Shown here one piece after another: positions 6,423-12,617 of a DNA stretch of 12,617 bases. The position numbers and the translations under genes are program-made. The DNA comes from Candidatus Merdimorpha stercoravium (GTDB lineage: Bacteria; Bacteroidota; Bacteroidia; Flavobacteriales; UBA1820), in contig DVLY01000081.1 of assembly GCA_018715295.1 (NCBI GenBank), positions 1 to 12,617 on the forward strand, in the 5' to 3' direction. The number at the start of each line of letters is the position of its first letter. Positions within the stretch are counted from its first letter, which is position 1. The notes beneath the pieces are model-generated. The model had not been told where the DNA came from, did no database searches, and saw nothing but the letters and a program-made list of their open reading frames with translations.

Positions 6423-9155
6423 TTACAATTTCATCTGTACCTCCGCGCCGAAGAACGGGATGACCCAGCGCCGGGTTTCGGTATTCAGGTGGGTACGGTA
6501 GCGGGGATTGTAGTCCCACAGGCGATTGACGAAAAACGAAGCCTTGAGGTTTTTCCCGATCTCTTTCGAAGCCTTCAGGTTCAGGCTTACCGACACGGGC
6601 GAAACGTTCGGCTCGAAGTAACTGTCGGAAAACGTGAGCACGATGCTCGAAAAGGCCGGATCGGAAGCCATATCCGGTGTGAAGGGCCGCTCGATGCCGT
6701 CTTTTCCGATGTACGAGGTGGGCAGCCCGGAAAACTTTTTCGACCAACTCCGCGAAGTCCACACCACCTGGATCATGGTCGAGAAGTACAGGCGGAAACG
6801 GGGGATGTGCGTATTGAGCCAAATGTTGGTGTTGAACTGCTCGCGGTACGTGCTGTAATCCCAGTCGTAGATCCCCACGTAAGGGTAGGGTTTGCCCATG
6901 TACAGCCCGCTGGGGTATTTCTGCATCGGCAGGCTGTTGTCGTACAGGGTGCGGTAGTAGGCCCCGTTGAGGGTGATCGAAGTGCGCAGGGCCGGGATTT
7001 CGGGGATCGTCAGGGAGTATTCCACCCCGGTCTTCACCGTGCGTTCGCTGTTCATCGGCAGGGAATAGCTCAACAGCAGGGTGTCTTTCTCGGGAAGGAA
7101 ATCCTCCAGGGAAGGTTTCCCCTCCACCGGTTCGCGGAGCGTGGAGTATTTGACGTAAGGGAACGAATAATACCGCGTGCGGTAGGCAAATCCCTCGGTG
7201 GATTCCTCCCGGAAAGCGGTCAGGGACAGGGCGTATTTCCCGAAAGTGAAGTCCGCCCCGGCCTCGAATTTGACATTCTTGTTGGGTTTCAGTTCCGGGT
7301 TGGTGCGGTCCGATACCGACGTGTTGACCCACAGGACCCGGTTGGCCTCGGTCTGGGAATAGTAGTTCAACACGATCACATCGTTATAGGATTCCTGCGG
7401 GTAGAGGTAGTCCAGCGTCGGCATTTTCATCTGTTGGCCGTATCCCGCCCGAAGGGCTATCCCCAGCGTCCGCCCGTCCACACGGGCCGAGGGCAGGGTC
7501 CAGATCATGTTCACCCGGGGTTCGGCGTACACCCGCCCCTGCATCCGGTAGTGGCTCGGCAGGTTGCCCAGCATCGACAGGCGGATCCCCGCTGTCAGGG
7601 CCAGTTTGTGTTCCCCGAAGCAGGTCATGAATTTTTCTTCGGCAAACAGCGCCGTGCGCACCATCGCCGGGACATCGCTGTAACGCCGCTCGCGGGATGC
7701 GTAGGAGGAAGTCGGGTAGGGAGGATACGTCGCGTCGTACACCATGCCGCGCCCCACGTTTTTGTCCATCGAAGCCTCCAGCCCCACCATCGCCCGATGG
7801 GTGGTCCGGCCCAGGGAGTAGATCCCCACGGCGTTGAACTGGGCGAAGAGGTTCAGCGGCCGGTCTTCGTTCCGATAGCGGGAGAGGTATTCCGCCGGCA
7901 GGTACGTCCCTTCGTGTTCGCCCGCCTGGGTACCCGAAGGGTAGGGGAGCACCCCTTGGGGGGCGACCAGCATCTCGCGTTGCAGTACCGAGGAAGTGTA
8001 CGAAGCCGAGAGTACGGCCTCCACGTAGCTCACCGCCGCGCGGTTCACGTCCCATGTCCCGTCGTACGACAAGGTAAAACGGTGGAACGAGGCCTCATAC
8101 CGGTCGGTCTTTGGGGTGAGGTCCGGGTCGTTCTTCTGCGTGTCCAGGGTCCCGACATAGGAGAACGTCAGGCGGTGGTTCAGGCTCGTGCCTCCGAGCG
8201 AGCTTTTCCCCGTGTAGTTCCCCTGGAAGGAAATGCGGGTGTATTTCTGCAACTGCTCGCGTACGTCGGGGCGGCCTTGCGTCAGGTCTATCCCCACGTG
8301 CAGCGTCCCGGCGCGTTCGCCCAGGGAAAAGCCTTTCCCGGCGTAAACAAGTTTGTTCAGCGGGTCGGCCTTCACGCGCACGTTCAGCGGCGAGGCACCC
8401 GATTTGGGCTGGAGGACCACCACCGAGGAGGACATGTCGCCGTATTTAACCGACGAGATCCCCTGTATCACTTCCACCTCTTCCAGGTGGTCGGTGGAGA
8501 TCTGCCGCAGGTCGATCCCCCCTCCGATGGTCGAACGGGCGCTTACCTGTTCATCGGGAAGCCGCAGCAGCGTCGCATTGTTCGACAAGGGCGCTCCTCC
8601 CAGTACGATGGAGGCGCCCAAAGCCGTATTGTTGTCGCCCCCGGCCTGCCGGGCATACATCTGCTCCCGGCTGCTGATGTTCGCATCGTAGGAAAGGTAC
8701 CCCGGAAGCAATTGGAAGACATCGCTCAAGCTCGAAGGCTGGATATACTCCAGGGCAGCCTGGGTGAGGGTCGAGGAAGAAGTCCCGCCCGTAGGCCGGT
8801 TTACCGGCATCACCACCACATCGTCCAGTTGGAAGGACATCGGGTAGATCTTCACCGCTACGAACAGACTGTCCCGAACTTCGATCGTCCGGGAGGAGGG
8901 TTGGAATCCCAGGAAACTTACGCTCAAACGGTACGACCCTTCGGGGATCTCCGGGATCGAAAACATCCCGTCCCGGTCGGTGGTCGTCTGGATCGAGAGT
9001 TCGTCGATGCGTACCAGAGCATAGACTACCGCCTCGCCGCTTTCTCCGTCCGTTACCTTTCCGCGGACCGAACACCGCTCTTGTGCGGAAAGTTCTCCGG
9101 CCGAAAGCAGCAGCGCAGCGCATCCAAGCAGTATCGTATGAAAAATTTTCCCCAT
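6423..9155 (-). CDS. TonB-dependent outer-membrane receptor with carboxypeptidase-regulatory-like domain
   Basis: The 910-residue protein begins with a signal peptide (GKIFHTILLGCAALLLSAG, cleavage after about residue 25). A carboxypeptidase-regulatory-like beta domain (28-105) follows, with the usual GKVTDGESGEAV and GSYRLSVSFLGFQ motifs. A TonB-box-like DDVVV (111-115) precedes a plug of about 120 residues with LSDVFQLLPG, the loop around SNNATLLRLP, and EVEVIQGISSVKYGD. A barrel of about 680 residues completes it, ending QMKL. There is no STN domain, so anti-sigma signalling is not indicated. I chose ATG 9155, since an in-frame ATG at 9203 lies inside the promoter and its 16 extra residues would precede the signal peptide. 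It heads the operon and should import a scarce or large ligand using TonB energy. The ligand is unknown; nothing in the sequence proves haem, metal or vitamin. Confidence 0.93.
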   Translation of the reverse strand: MGKIFHTILLGCAALLLSAGELSAQERCSVRGKVTDGESGEAVVYALVRIDELSIQTTTDRDGMFSIPEIPEGSYRLSVSFLGFQPSSRTIEVRDSLFVAVKIYPMSFQLDDVVVMPVNRPTGGTSSSTLTQAALEYIQPSSLSDVFQLLPGYLSYDANISSREQMYARQAGGDNNTALGASIVLGGAPLSNNATLLRLPDEQVSARSTIGGGIDLRQISTDHLEEVEVIQGISSVKYGDMSSSVVVLQPKSGASPLNVRVKADPLNKLVYAGKGFSLGERAGTLHVGIDLTQGRPDVREQLQKYTRISFQGNYTGKSSLGGTSLNHRLTFSYVGTLDTQKNDPDLTPKTDRYEASFHRFTLSYDGTWDVNRAAVSYVEAVLSASYTSSVLQREMLVAPQGVLPYPSGTQAGEHEGTYLPAEYLSRYRNEDRPLNLFAQFNAVGIYSLGRTTHRAMVGLEASMDKNVGRGMVYDATYPPYPTSSYASRERRYSDVPAMVRTALFAEEKFMTCFGEHKLALTAGIRLSMLGNLPSHYRMQGRVYAEPRVNMIWTLPSARVDGRTLGIALRAGYGQQMKMPTLDYLYPQESYNDVIVLNYYSQTEANRVLWVNTSVSDRTNPELKPNKNVKFEAGADFTFGKYALSLTAFREESTEGFAYRTRYYSFPYVKYSTLREPVEGKPSLEDFLPEKDTLLLSYSLPMNSERTVKTGVEYSLTIPEIPALRTSITLNGAYYRTLYDNSLPMQKYPSGLYMGKPYPYVGIYDWDYSTYREQFNTNIWLNTHIPRFRLYFSTMIQVVWTSRSWSKKFSGLPTSYIGKDGIERPFTPDMASDPAFSSIVLTFSDSYFEPNVSPVSVSLNLKASKEIGKNLKASFFVNRLWDYNPRYRTHLNTETRRWVIPFFGAEVQMKL

Positions 9156-9200
9156 CCTTCTCTCCCGGAGCACCCCTTGAGCGGGTACTTCCGGCGAGTG

Positions 9201-9232
9201 CAAAGATGGGGAGAAGCCCCCCGGAGGGACAA
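9201..9232 (-). promoter_or_regulatory. Promoter of the TonB receptor operon
   Basis: On the minus strand CATCTTTG (9201-9208) matches TAnnTTTG at all but the first base. TTG (9230-9232) lies 21 bases upstream. Transcription would start near 9195, leaving a leader of only about 40 bases, too short for a riboswitch. A small inverted repeat TCCCC-N6-GGGGA (9233-9248) lies just upstream of the -33 box and could be an operator, though this is weak. Confidence 0.55.
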
Positions 9233-9247
9233 TCCCCTAAAATGGGG

Positions 9248-9287
9248 AAAAACGCCGTCCCCTTCCTCAAAAAGCGTGAGGGGAGGC
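9248..9287 (-). terminator. Rho-independent terminator of the NADH dehydrogenase gene
   Basis: Read on the minus strand, GCC-T-CCCC-TCA forms a stem with TGA-GGAA-GGGG-AC-GGC around a CGCTTTT loop, broken by small bulges. The stem is followed by G and five T (9248-9252). It begins at the stop codon of the flavoprotein gene and ends before the promoter of the receptor operon, which makes the two units separate. Confidence 0.6.
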
Positions 9288-9288
9288 T

Positions 9289-10587
9289 TTATCCCATCGT
9301 CTCGTCCTTTTTCGGTCGGAAAAAGATAAAGCGCGAGGAATGGTCGTAGGTCAGGTAGTTCCACATCCAGTCCAGCAGAATCGCCAGTTTGTTCCTCACG
9401 CCCAGGATCGAACGCAGGTGGATCACCAGCCACATCACCCAAGCGAAAAAACCATGGAAATGTACCTTCCCCAGATCGGCTACGGCCTTGTTGCGCCCCA
9501 CGGTAGCCATCGTACCGTAGTCCTTGTAACGGAACTCCTGGGGTGATTCCCCTTTCGCGATCCGGTTGAGGTTCCGGGCCAGGCAGCGCCCCTGCTGGAT
9601 GGCCACCTGTGCGACTTGAGGATGGCCGTTCGGGTAGCCCGGTTGAGCCTGCAGGCAGAGGTCGCCTACGGCAAAGATGTTCTCGCTGCCCACCAGACGG
9701 TTGTACGCATCCACCAGAATACGCCCGCCGCGGCCTGTTTTTTCTTTCGGAATGCCTTCGAAGCGGACGGCCGTAACGCCGCTCACCCAGATCAGTGCCT
9801 GGGTCGAGATGGTCTGTCCGTCGTCCAGCACCACCGCCCCGTCGCGGAAGTCGGTAACCCGTTTGCCGAGCAGGATCCGCACCCGCATCTCTTCGAGGTA
9901 TTTCTTGGCGTGGCGCGAGGCCGATTCCGACATCACCCCCAGCAGGCGGTCCGTGCCTTCGATCAGGTAGACATGCATCCGGGTTTCGAGGTCGGGGTAA
10001 TCCTTGGGCACGATAAAGCGTTTCATCTCGGCGATCGCTCCGGCGATTTCCACTCCGGTAGCACCTCCACCGACGATCACCACGTTGAGCAGCGCGCGGC
10101 GTTCCTGTTTGTCCTCGTCGTCCAGGGCGTTTTCCAGGTTGAGCAGCAGGCTGCTGCGCAGGGCGATGGCCTCGCGTACTTCCTTCATCGGCAGGGCCTG
10201 TTCCTCGATGGCGCGGTTGCCGTAGTAGTTGGTCGTCGTCCCTCCGGCCAGGATCAGGTAGTCGTAGTCCAGTTCCCCGATCGAGGTAACGATCCGGTTT
10301 TTCTCCGGGACGATCTGCTGCACGTCGGCCATGCGGAAGTAAAAGTCCTTTTCGCGGTGGAACAGTTTGCGGAACGGGAAGCAGATCGAACCCGGCTCCA
10401 GGCCGGCCGAAGCGACCTGGTAGAGCAGCGGGGGGAATTGATGATAGTTGTTGCGGTCTATCAGCACGATCTGGTAGCGGCGGCTGTCGATCTTGTTCAC
10501 CAGTTTGATCCCGGCGAAACCTCCTCCGACGATCACCACCCGTTTTTTTTCGGTGCGGGGGATACGGATATCCATAGAAGTACGCAT
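9289..10587 (-). CDS. Type II NADH dehydrogenase-like FAD/NAD(P) oxidoreductase
   Basis: This 432-residue flavoprotein has a first dinucleotide fold with VVIVGGGFAG (17-26) for FAD and a second, VVIVGGGATG (169-178), for NAD(H). A FAD-contacting IFAVGDL (304-310) follows. The NDH-2 hallmarks PPLLYQVA (52-59) and AQVAIQQG (326-333), the latter in the quinone-site region, are present. The C-terminal segment FFAWVMWLVIHLRSILGVRNKL (380-401) is a likely amphipathic membrane anchor. Such enzymes oxidise NADH and pass electrons to quinone at the inner membrane without pumping protons. The length suits the family. It is probably transcribed alone, divergent from the MgtC-family gene and ending at its own terminator. 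Met5 (10575) is an alternative start. An ndh-like identity is likely, but the electron acceptor cannot be fixed from sequence alone. Confidence 0.92.
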   Translation of the reverse strand: MRTSMDIRIPRTEKKRVVIVGGGFAGIKLVNKIDSRRYQIVLIDRNNYHQFPPLLYQVASAGLEPGSICFPFRKLFHREKDFYFRMADVQQIVPEKNRIVTSIGELDYDYLILAGGTTTNYYGNRAIEEQALPMKEVREAIALRSSLLLNLENALDDEDKQERRALLNVVIVGGGATGVEIAGAIAEMKRFIVPKDYPDLETRMHVYLIEGTDRLLGVMSESASRHAKKYLEEMRVRILLGKRVTDFRDGAVVLDDGQTISTQALIWVSGVTAVRFEGIPKEKTGRGGRILVDAYNRLVGSENIFAVGDLCLQAQPGYPNGHPQVAQVAIQQGRCLARNLNRIAKGESPQEFRYKDYGTMATVGRNKAVADLGKVHFHGFFAWVMWLVIHLRSILGVRNKLAILLDWMWNYLTYDHSSRFIFFRPKKDETMG

Positions 10588-10623
10588 TGGTTTTTGAGTT
10601 ACAGTTTCGGTTTGCTTGTCGAA

Positions 10624-10631
10624 CGAAAGTA
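10624..10631 (-). promoter_or_regulatory. Possible -7 box for the NADH dehydrogenase gene
   Basis: On the minus strand TACTTTCG (10624-10631) differs from TAnnTTTG at one base and lies 37 bases before the ATG at 10587. No convincing -33 box stands about 20 bases upstream, so this is a weak call. The 11-mer AAGTACGCATT overlaps it (10627-10637) and recurs around the start codon (10578-10588). Confidence 0.3.
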
Positions 10632-10704
10632 CGCATTTTTTTCACCCCCTTTTCCATTTTGTGGACCAACGGCATAAATTTTCCTACGAACGCATCCCCG
10701 GGCA

Positions 10705-10736
10705 TTTCCTTAGGCGCGGGGAAAAGCCTATATTTG
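10705..10736 (+). promoter_or_regulatory. Promoter of the MgtC-family gene
   Basis: TATATTTG (10729-10736) matches the -7 consensus exactly. TTTC at 10705-10708, 20 bases upstream, is a one-mismatch -33 box. Transcription should start near 10741, about 27 bases before the ATG at 10768. A TTG at 10738 is in frame but abuts the promoter box, so it cannot be the start. Confidence 0.7.
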
Positions 10737-10767
10737 TTTGAGGCAAACGAAAAAATCGCACGAAAAG

Positions 10768-11430
10768 ATGGAATGGGAACTTATCGGGCGGCTGTTACTG
10801 GCCGGAGTGCTGGGAGCCGTCATCGGGTTGGATCGGGAATACCGTGCCAAGGAAGCAGGATTCCGTACGCATTTTTTGGTCTCGTTGGGCAGCGCCCTGT
10901 TCATGGTCGTCTCGCAGTACGGCTTCCAGGATTTTCAGCTCGAAGGAGGAACACCGATAGACCCCAGCCGGGTAGCCGCGCAGATCGTCAGCGGCATCGG
11001 ATTCCTGGGGGCCGGGACCATCATCTTCCAGAAGCAGCTCATCCGGGGGCTCACCACCGCCGCCGGCATGTGGGCTACGGCCGGCATCGGCATGGCCATC
11101 GGCGGAGGCATGTACTGGATCGGCGTAGCGGCAACGGCCCTTACCCTGGCCGGTATGGAACTGCTCACCGTATTGTTCAAGGACGTAGCCCTGCACAACA
11201 TGTCCCTCACGTTTTCCACCACCGACCGCCAGAACCTCGCCCGGGTGATGGACGAAGTCTGCAAAAAGAAATGCCCCATCATCAGCTATTCCACCCAAGA
11301 GGAGCAGCACGGGGAGCTGACCCTCTACAAAGTCTCGATGTTCATCAAGATCCATCACCATCGGGACGTCCAGGCGCTGTTTACCTTTATCCAGTCCCTG
11401 CCGCAGATCACCCTGACCAGCATAGAGTAG
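10768..11430 (+). CDS. MgtC/SapB-family inner-membrane protein
   Basis: This 220-residue protein has an N-terminal membrane half of about five spans and a soluble C-terminal half of about 80 residues. MgtC-family landmarks are clear: LDREYRAKEAGFRTHFLVSLG (21-41), SGIGFLGAGTII (75-86) and GLTTAAGMWATAGIGMAIG (94-112). The C-terminal part (residues 143-220) is compatible with the ACT-like domain of this family. In enteric bacteria MgtC is tied to growth at low magnesium and to control of the F-type ATP synthase. Most family members elsewhere are uncharacterised, so no specific substrate is claimed. The start at ATG 10768 is fixed by the promoter just upstream. The short leader leaves no room for a magnesium-sensing RNA. 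It appears monocistronic; downstream a weak fold (CGTA...TACG, about 11436-11450) followed by TTTT could end it. Confidence 0.93.
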   Translation: MEWELIGRLLLAGVLGAVIGLDREYRAKEAGFRTHFLVSLGSALFMVVSQYGFQDFQLEGGTPIDPSRVAAQIVSGIGFLGAGTIIFQKQLIRGLTTAAGMWATAGIGMAIGGGMYWIGVAATALTLAGMELLTVLFKDVALHNMSLTFSTTDRQNLARVMDEVCKKKCPIISYSTQEEQHGELTLYKVSMFIKIHHHRDVQALFTFIQSLPQITLTSIE

Positions 11431-11514
11431 GGGGGCGTACGGTTTTACGTGTCTTTTGATAAAATATAGGATGCGGTTTGAGGGAGCCAAATCTGAAAAA
11501 CTTGCGTTTTCTCC

Positions 11515-11545
11515 TTGTCTCTCCTTTCACCTTTGCTTATCTTTG
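11515..11545 (+). promoter_or_regulatory. Promoter upstream of the structured RNA
   Basis: TTG (11515-11517), a 20-base spacer and TATCTTTG (11538-11545) form a near-perfect Bacteroidetes promoter. No protein start lies within 320 bases downstream other than tiny frames, so the transcript must begin with a long untranslated region or be a small RNA. The expected start is near 11550. Confidence 0.7.
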
Positions 11546-11549
11546 CTCC

Positions 11550-11812
11550 GATAACCAAACCGTAACTGCCTATGGCAAAATAATCTCTATGTATTGGTAG
11601 GACCATCCTGCGCCGCATTTCCCTCGTCGGAAAGCGGAGCGAACATATAAAAGCGTTAGCTTTATCTCTTGCTTATCGAAATCTGGAACATTTCAAGCAC
11701 AACAGGAGTAAAGTGTAAACGCTTGCGTTTTTACGTGGGCTTTACTTTATTTGTTGTGCAAGGTATTCCAGAACCTCGATAGGCAAATTAAAGTTCTGTC
11801 CCACGTTTTTTA
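11550..11812 (+). ncRNA. Candidate structured RNA: free small RNA or long structured leader
   Basis: About 260 bases follow the promoter and end at six T (11806-11811). Folded by eye they contain TGCC-TAT-GGCA (11567-11577), CCGC-A-TTTCC with GGAAAGCGG (11613-11637), and an AAAGC-GTTA-GCTTT hairpin (about 11649-11663). A large interrupted hairpin at 11669-11786 follows, with five stems. They are TTGCTTATCGA with TCGATAGGCAA (11 pairs, one G-U), TCTGGAA with TTCCAGA, GCACAACA with TGTTGTGC, AGTAAAG with CTTTACT, and an apical AAACG-CTTG-CGTTT. The unpaired apical-loop bases GTGGG (11735-11739) complement CCCAC (11800-11804), which suggests a pseudoknot. The region is richer in A and T than its neighbours. 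I do not recognise an established family; the long hairpin is loosely like 6S RNA. The alternative is a 5' leader of the gene at 11894. Confidence 0.5.
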
Positions 11813-11893
11813 TATGCCTGTCGAAAAGAAAACTATCCGCCGCGGGGACACAGCTATACACTTAAACACAAATGAATACCATGAAAAAAAATC

Positions 11894-12232
11894 ATGTTCT
11901 CGCTGGCCTTTTTCGCAGTGCTGGGACTCCAGGCCGCCGTTACCCTCAACCCTCCGCCGGACGAAGGCGTAAAGATCAACATCGACCCTTCCTGTCCCGC
12001 TACCGTTACGGCAAATACTATTCCTAATTCTGGCCAAGCCTATACGGTCAACGGTAGTAGTAAATACGATGCCCGCACTACGGTAACGCGGCAGAGCGGT
12101 GATCAGGAAACATATACTACGCGGGCAAAGACGGGTGATAATGATTCTTATTACAGCAGTTGGAGCAATAATAAGGATAAAGTATCCCGTATAGACGTTA
12201 CCTGCTCGCCGGCAGAAACGGAAGGAAACTGA
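11894..12232 (+). CDS. Small secreted protein of unknown function, start broken by an A8 tract
   Basis: The open frame encodes 112 residues: a hydrophobic segment (MFSLAFFAVLGLQA), then about 98 polar residues rich in Ser, Thr, Asn and Asp, with two cysteines (34 and 104) that could form one disulfide. I do not recognise the family. As read, the frame begins without the basic residues expected of a signal peptide. Just upstream are ATG 11872 and ATG 11881, followed by eight A (11884-11891). With seven A the frame would begin MNTMKKIMFSLAFFAVLGLQ, a textbook signal peptide. With eight A those starts run into a stop at 12025-12027 after about 50 residues. This suggests phase variation, transcriptional slippage, a damaged gene or a one-base sequencing error. 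Base composition is more AT-rich than in the genes to the left. Confidence 0.6.
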   Translation: MFSLAFFAVLGLQAAVTLNPPPDEGVKINIDPSCPATVTANTIPNSGQAYTVNGSSKYDARTTVTRQSGDQETYTTRAKTGDNDSYYSSWSNNKDKVSRIDVTCSPAETEGN

Positions 12233-12281
12233 TCGGGAAGCGCCTTTCTGTCGAAGAAGCAAGTGCTCTCTGCGCGTAAAA

Positions 12282-12309
12282 GTTCGCCCGGCCGAAAGGC
12301 CGGGCGAAC
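12282..12309. terminator. Bidirectional terminator between convergent genes
   Basis: A perfect 12-bp stem, GTTCGCCCGGCC (12282-12293) and GGCCGGGCGAAC (12298-12309), closes on a GAAA tetraloop. On the minus strand it is followed by TTTTA; on the plus strand by ATGTTTTGT, a weaker T-run. It lies 49 bases past the small secreted-protein gene and 67 bases past the stop of the minus-strand gene at the right edge, so it probably serves both. Confidence 0.85.
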
Positions 12310-12376
12310 ATGTTTTGTATCGGAGGCTCGTGCGAGCTTATTCCCGTACCGCCGCGTATTCCGGATGCCGCCGCAG

Positions 12377-12617
12377 TCAGTCAAGGGATTTGAAATTGAA
12401 GCTCACAAGTATAGGATTTGCATTGTAGATGTCGCCCAGAGAGTCGAGTAAGGATTCCACCCGTCGGTAGTTGTCCGTGCCAGACAGGTCGGAATGCTTC
12501 TCCAAGCCATCCGCCACGAGATACGCATCGGCGAATGCGACAAACTGATCCTCTGTTTCCGTATAGGAACTGTTAAACATCAATCTCTCTATGTCAAGAA
12601 AAAAGAGATCATCCGTG
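12377..12617 (-). CDS. C-terminal part of a protein gene running off the window
   Basis: A minus-strand frame is open from the right edge to a TGA at 12377-12379, giving the last 79 residues of a longer protein. The frame has no stop up to the edge, so an apparent TTG or ATG start near 12580 is not real. The visible part is acidic (TDDLFFLDIERLMF, ETEDQFVAFADAYLVADGLE) and ends with a beta-like NANPILVSFNFKSLD. The ending with NP and hydrophobic beta residues resembles the tail of Bacteroidetes six-bladed-propeller lipoproteins (BF3164-type), but with so little sequence this is a guess. Termination is probably by the 12282-12309 hairpin. Coding-like codon use and the terminator downstream support a real gene. 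Confidence 0.6.
   Translation of the reverse strand, partial: TDDLFFLDIERLMFNSSYTETEDQFVAFADAYLVADGLEKHSDLSGTDNYRRVESLLDSLGDIYNANPILVSFNFKSLD

Noticed and set aside
9156..9200. AGGGGTGCTCCGGGAGAGAA in the receptor leader resembles part of a thiamine pyrophosphate riboswitch.
   Set aside because: The CTGAGA and later conserved parts are missing, and the leader from the predicted start is only about 40 bases, too short for that element.
9156..9203. Upstream ATG adding 16 residues to the TonB receptor.
   Set aside because: It lies inside the promoter -7 box and would place a charged segment before a complete signal peptide.
6489..9329. Very long open frames on the plus strand opposite the receptor gene, and likewise opposite the lipoprotein and barrel genes.
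   Set aside because: They mirror the GC-rich codon pattern of the real genes, are rich in Arg, His, Val and Gly without domains, and cross real gene ends and promoters.
10738..10767. TTG start extending the MgtC-family protein by ten residues.
   Set aside because: It directly abuts the perfect -7 promoter box and precedes the predicted transcript start; ATG 10768 gives the usual family N-terminus.
11669..11786. The long hairpin as a MITE or insertion-sequence end.
   Set aside because: No flanking target duplication is visible, the arms are split by asymmetric loops, and an upstream promoter and a 3' T-run fit an RNA better. A genome-wide copy count could reopen this.
11669..11786. The long hairpin as the msd part of a retron.
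   Set aside because: No reverse transcriptase gene lies nearby in the window and no branching-guanosine context is evident.
11810..12262. A 150-residue minus-strand frame across the small secreted-protein gene.
   Set aside because: It runs antisense across a gene with better signals, lacks any recognisable domain, and extends past that gene's start region.

Overview
The window looks like chromosomal DNA from a GC-rich member of the Bacteroidota, order Bacteroidales. An Alistipes- or Rikenellaceae-like host is a guess from base composition only. The support is a TonB-dependent receptor with an N-terminal carboxypeptidase-regulatory-like domain, DUF4876, DUF6850 and DUF4857-type proteins, and four well-formed promoters of the Bacteroidetes primary-sigma type (TTG or TTTG, about 20 bases, then TAnnTTTG). 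No rRNA, tRNA, insertion sequence or CRISPR array was seen.

Minus strand, read right to left. A monocistronic type II NADH dehydrogenase-like flavoprotein (10587-9289) ends at its own terminator. A new promoter (9232-9201) follows at once and drives a tight six-gene operon: TonB-dependent receptor (9155-6423), DUF4876 lipoprotein (6385-5135), DUF6850-type outer-membrane barrel (5124-3574), ABC ATPase (3526-2636), ABC-2-type membrane protein (2610-1939) and DUF4857-type membrane protein (1891-665). A strong terminator at 610-637 closes it. The genes are 10 to 50 bases apart. The set spans the whole envelope: an outer-membrane receptor, a lipoprotein and a second barrel outside, an ATPase with two membrane proteins at the inner membrane. 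Its substrate and direction of transport are not evident. A GtrA-family membrane protein gene (516-91) follows, with a promoter whose -33 box lies inside the operon's terminator hairpin.

Plus strand. Divergent from the NADH dehydrogenase gene is an MgtC/SapB-family gene (10768-11430) with a consensus promoter. Next comes a 441-base stretch without a convincing protein gene. It holds a near-consensus promoter and about 260 bases predicted to form an elaborate RNA: several small hairpins, then a 118-base interrupted hairpin whose apical internal loop can pair with the 3' tail just before a six-T run. It is either a free small RNA or a long structured leader of the next gene, a small secreted protein of unknown function (11894-12232). 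In that gene an A8 tract puts the natural start out of frame with the signal peptide. The window ends with the C-terminus of a convergent minus-strand gene, and a 12-bp-stem terminator at 12282-12309 is shared by the two.

The least explained parts are the structured RNA with its A8-interrupted neighbour, and the six-gene trans-envelope operon.
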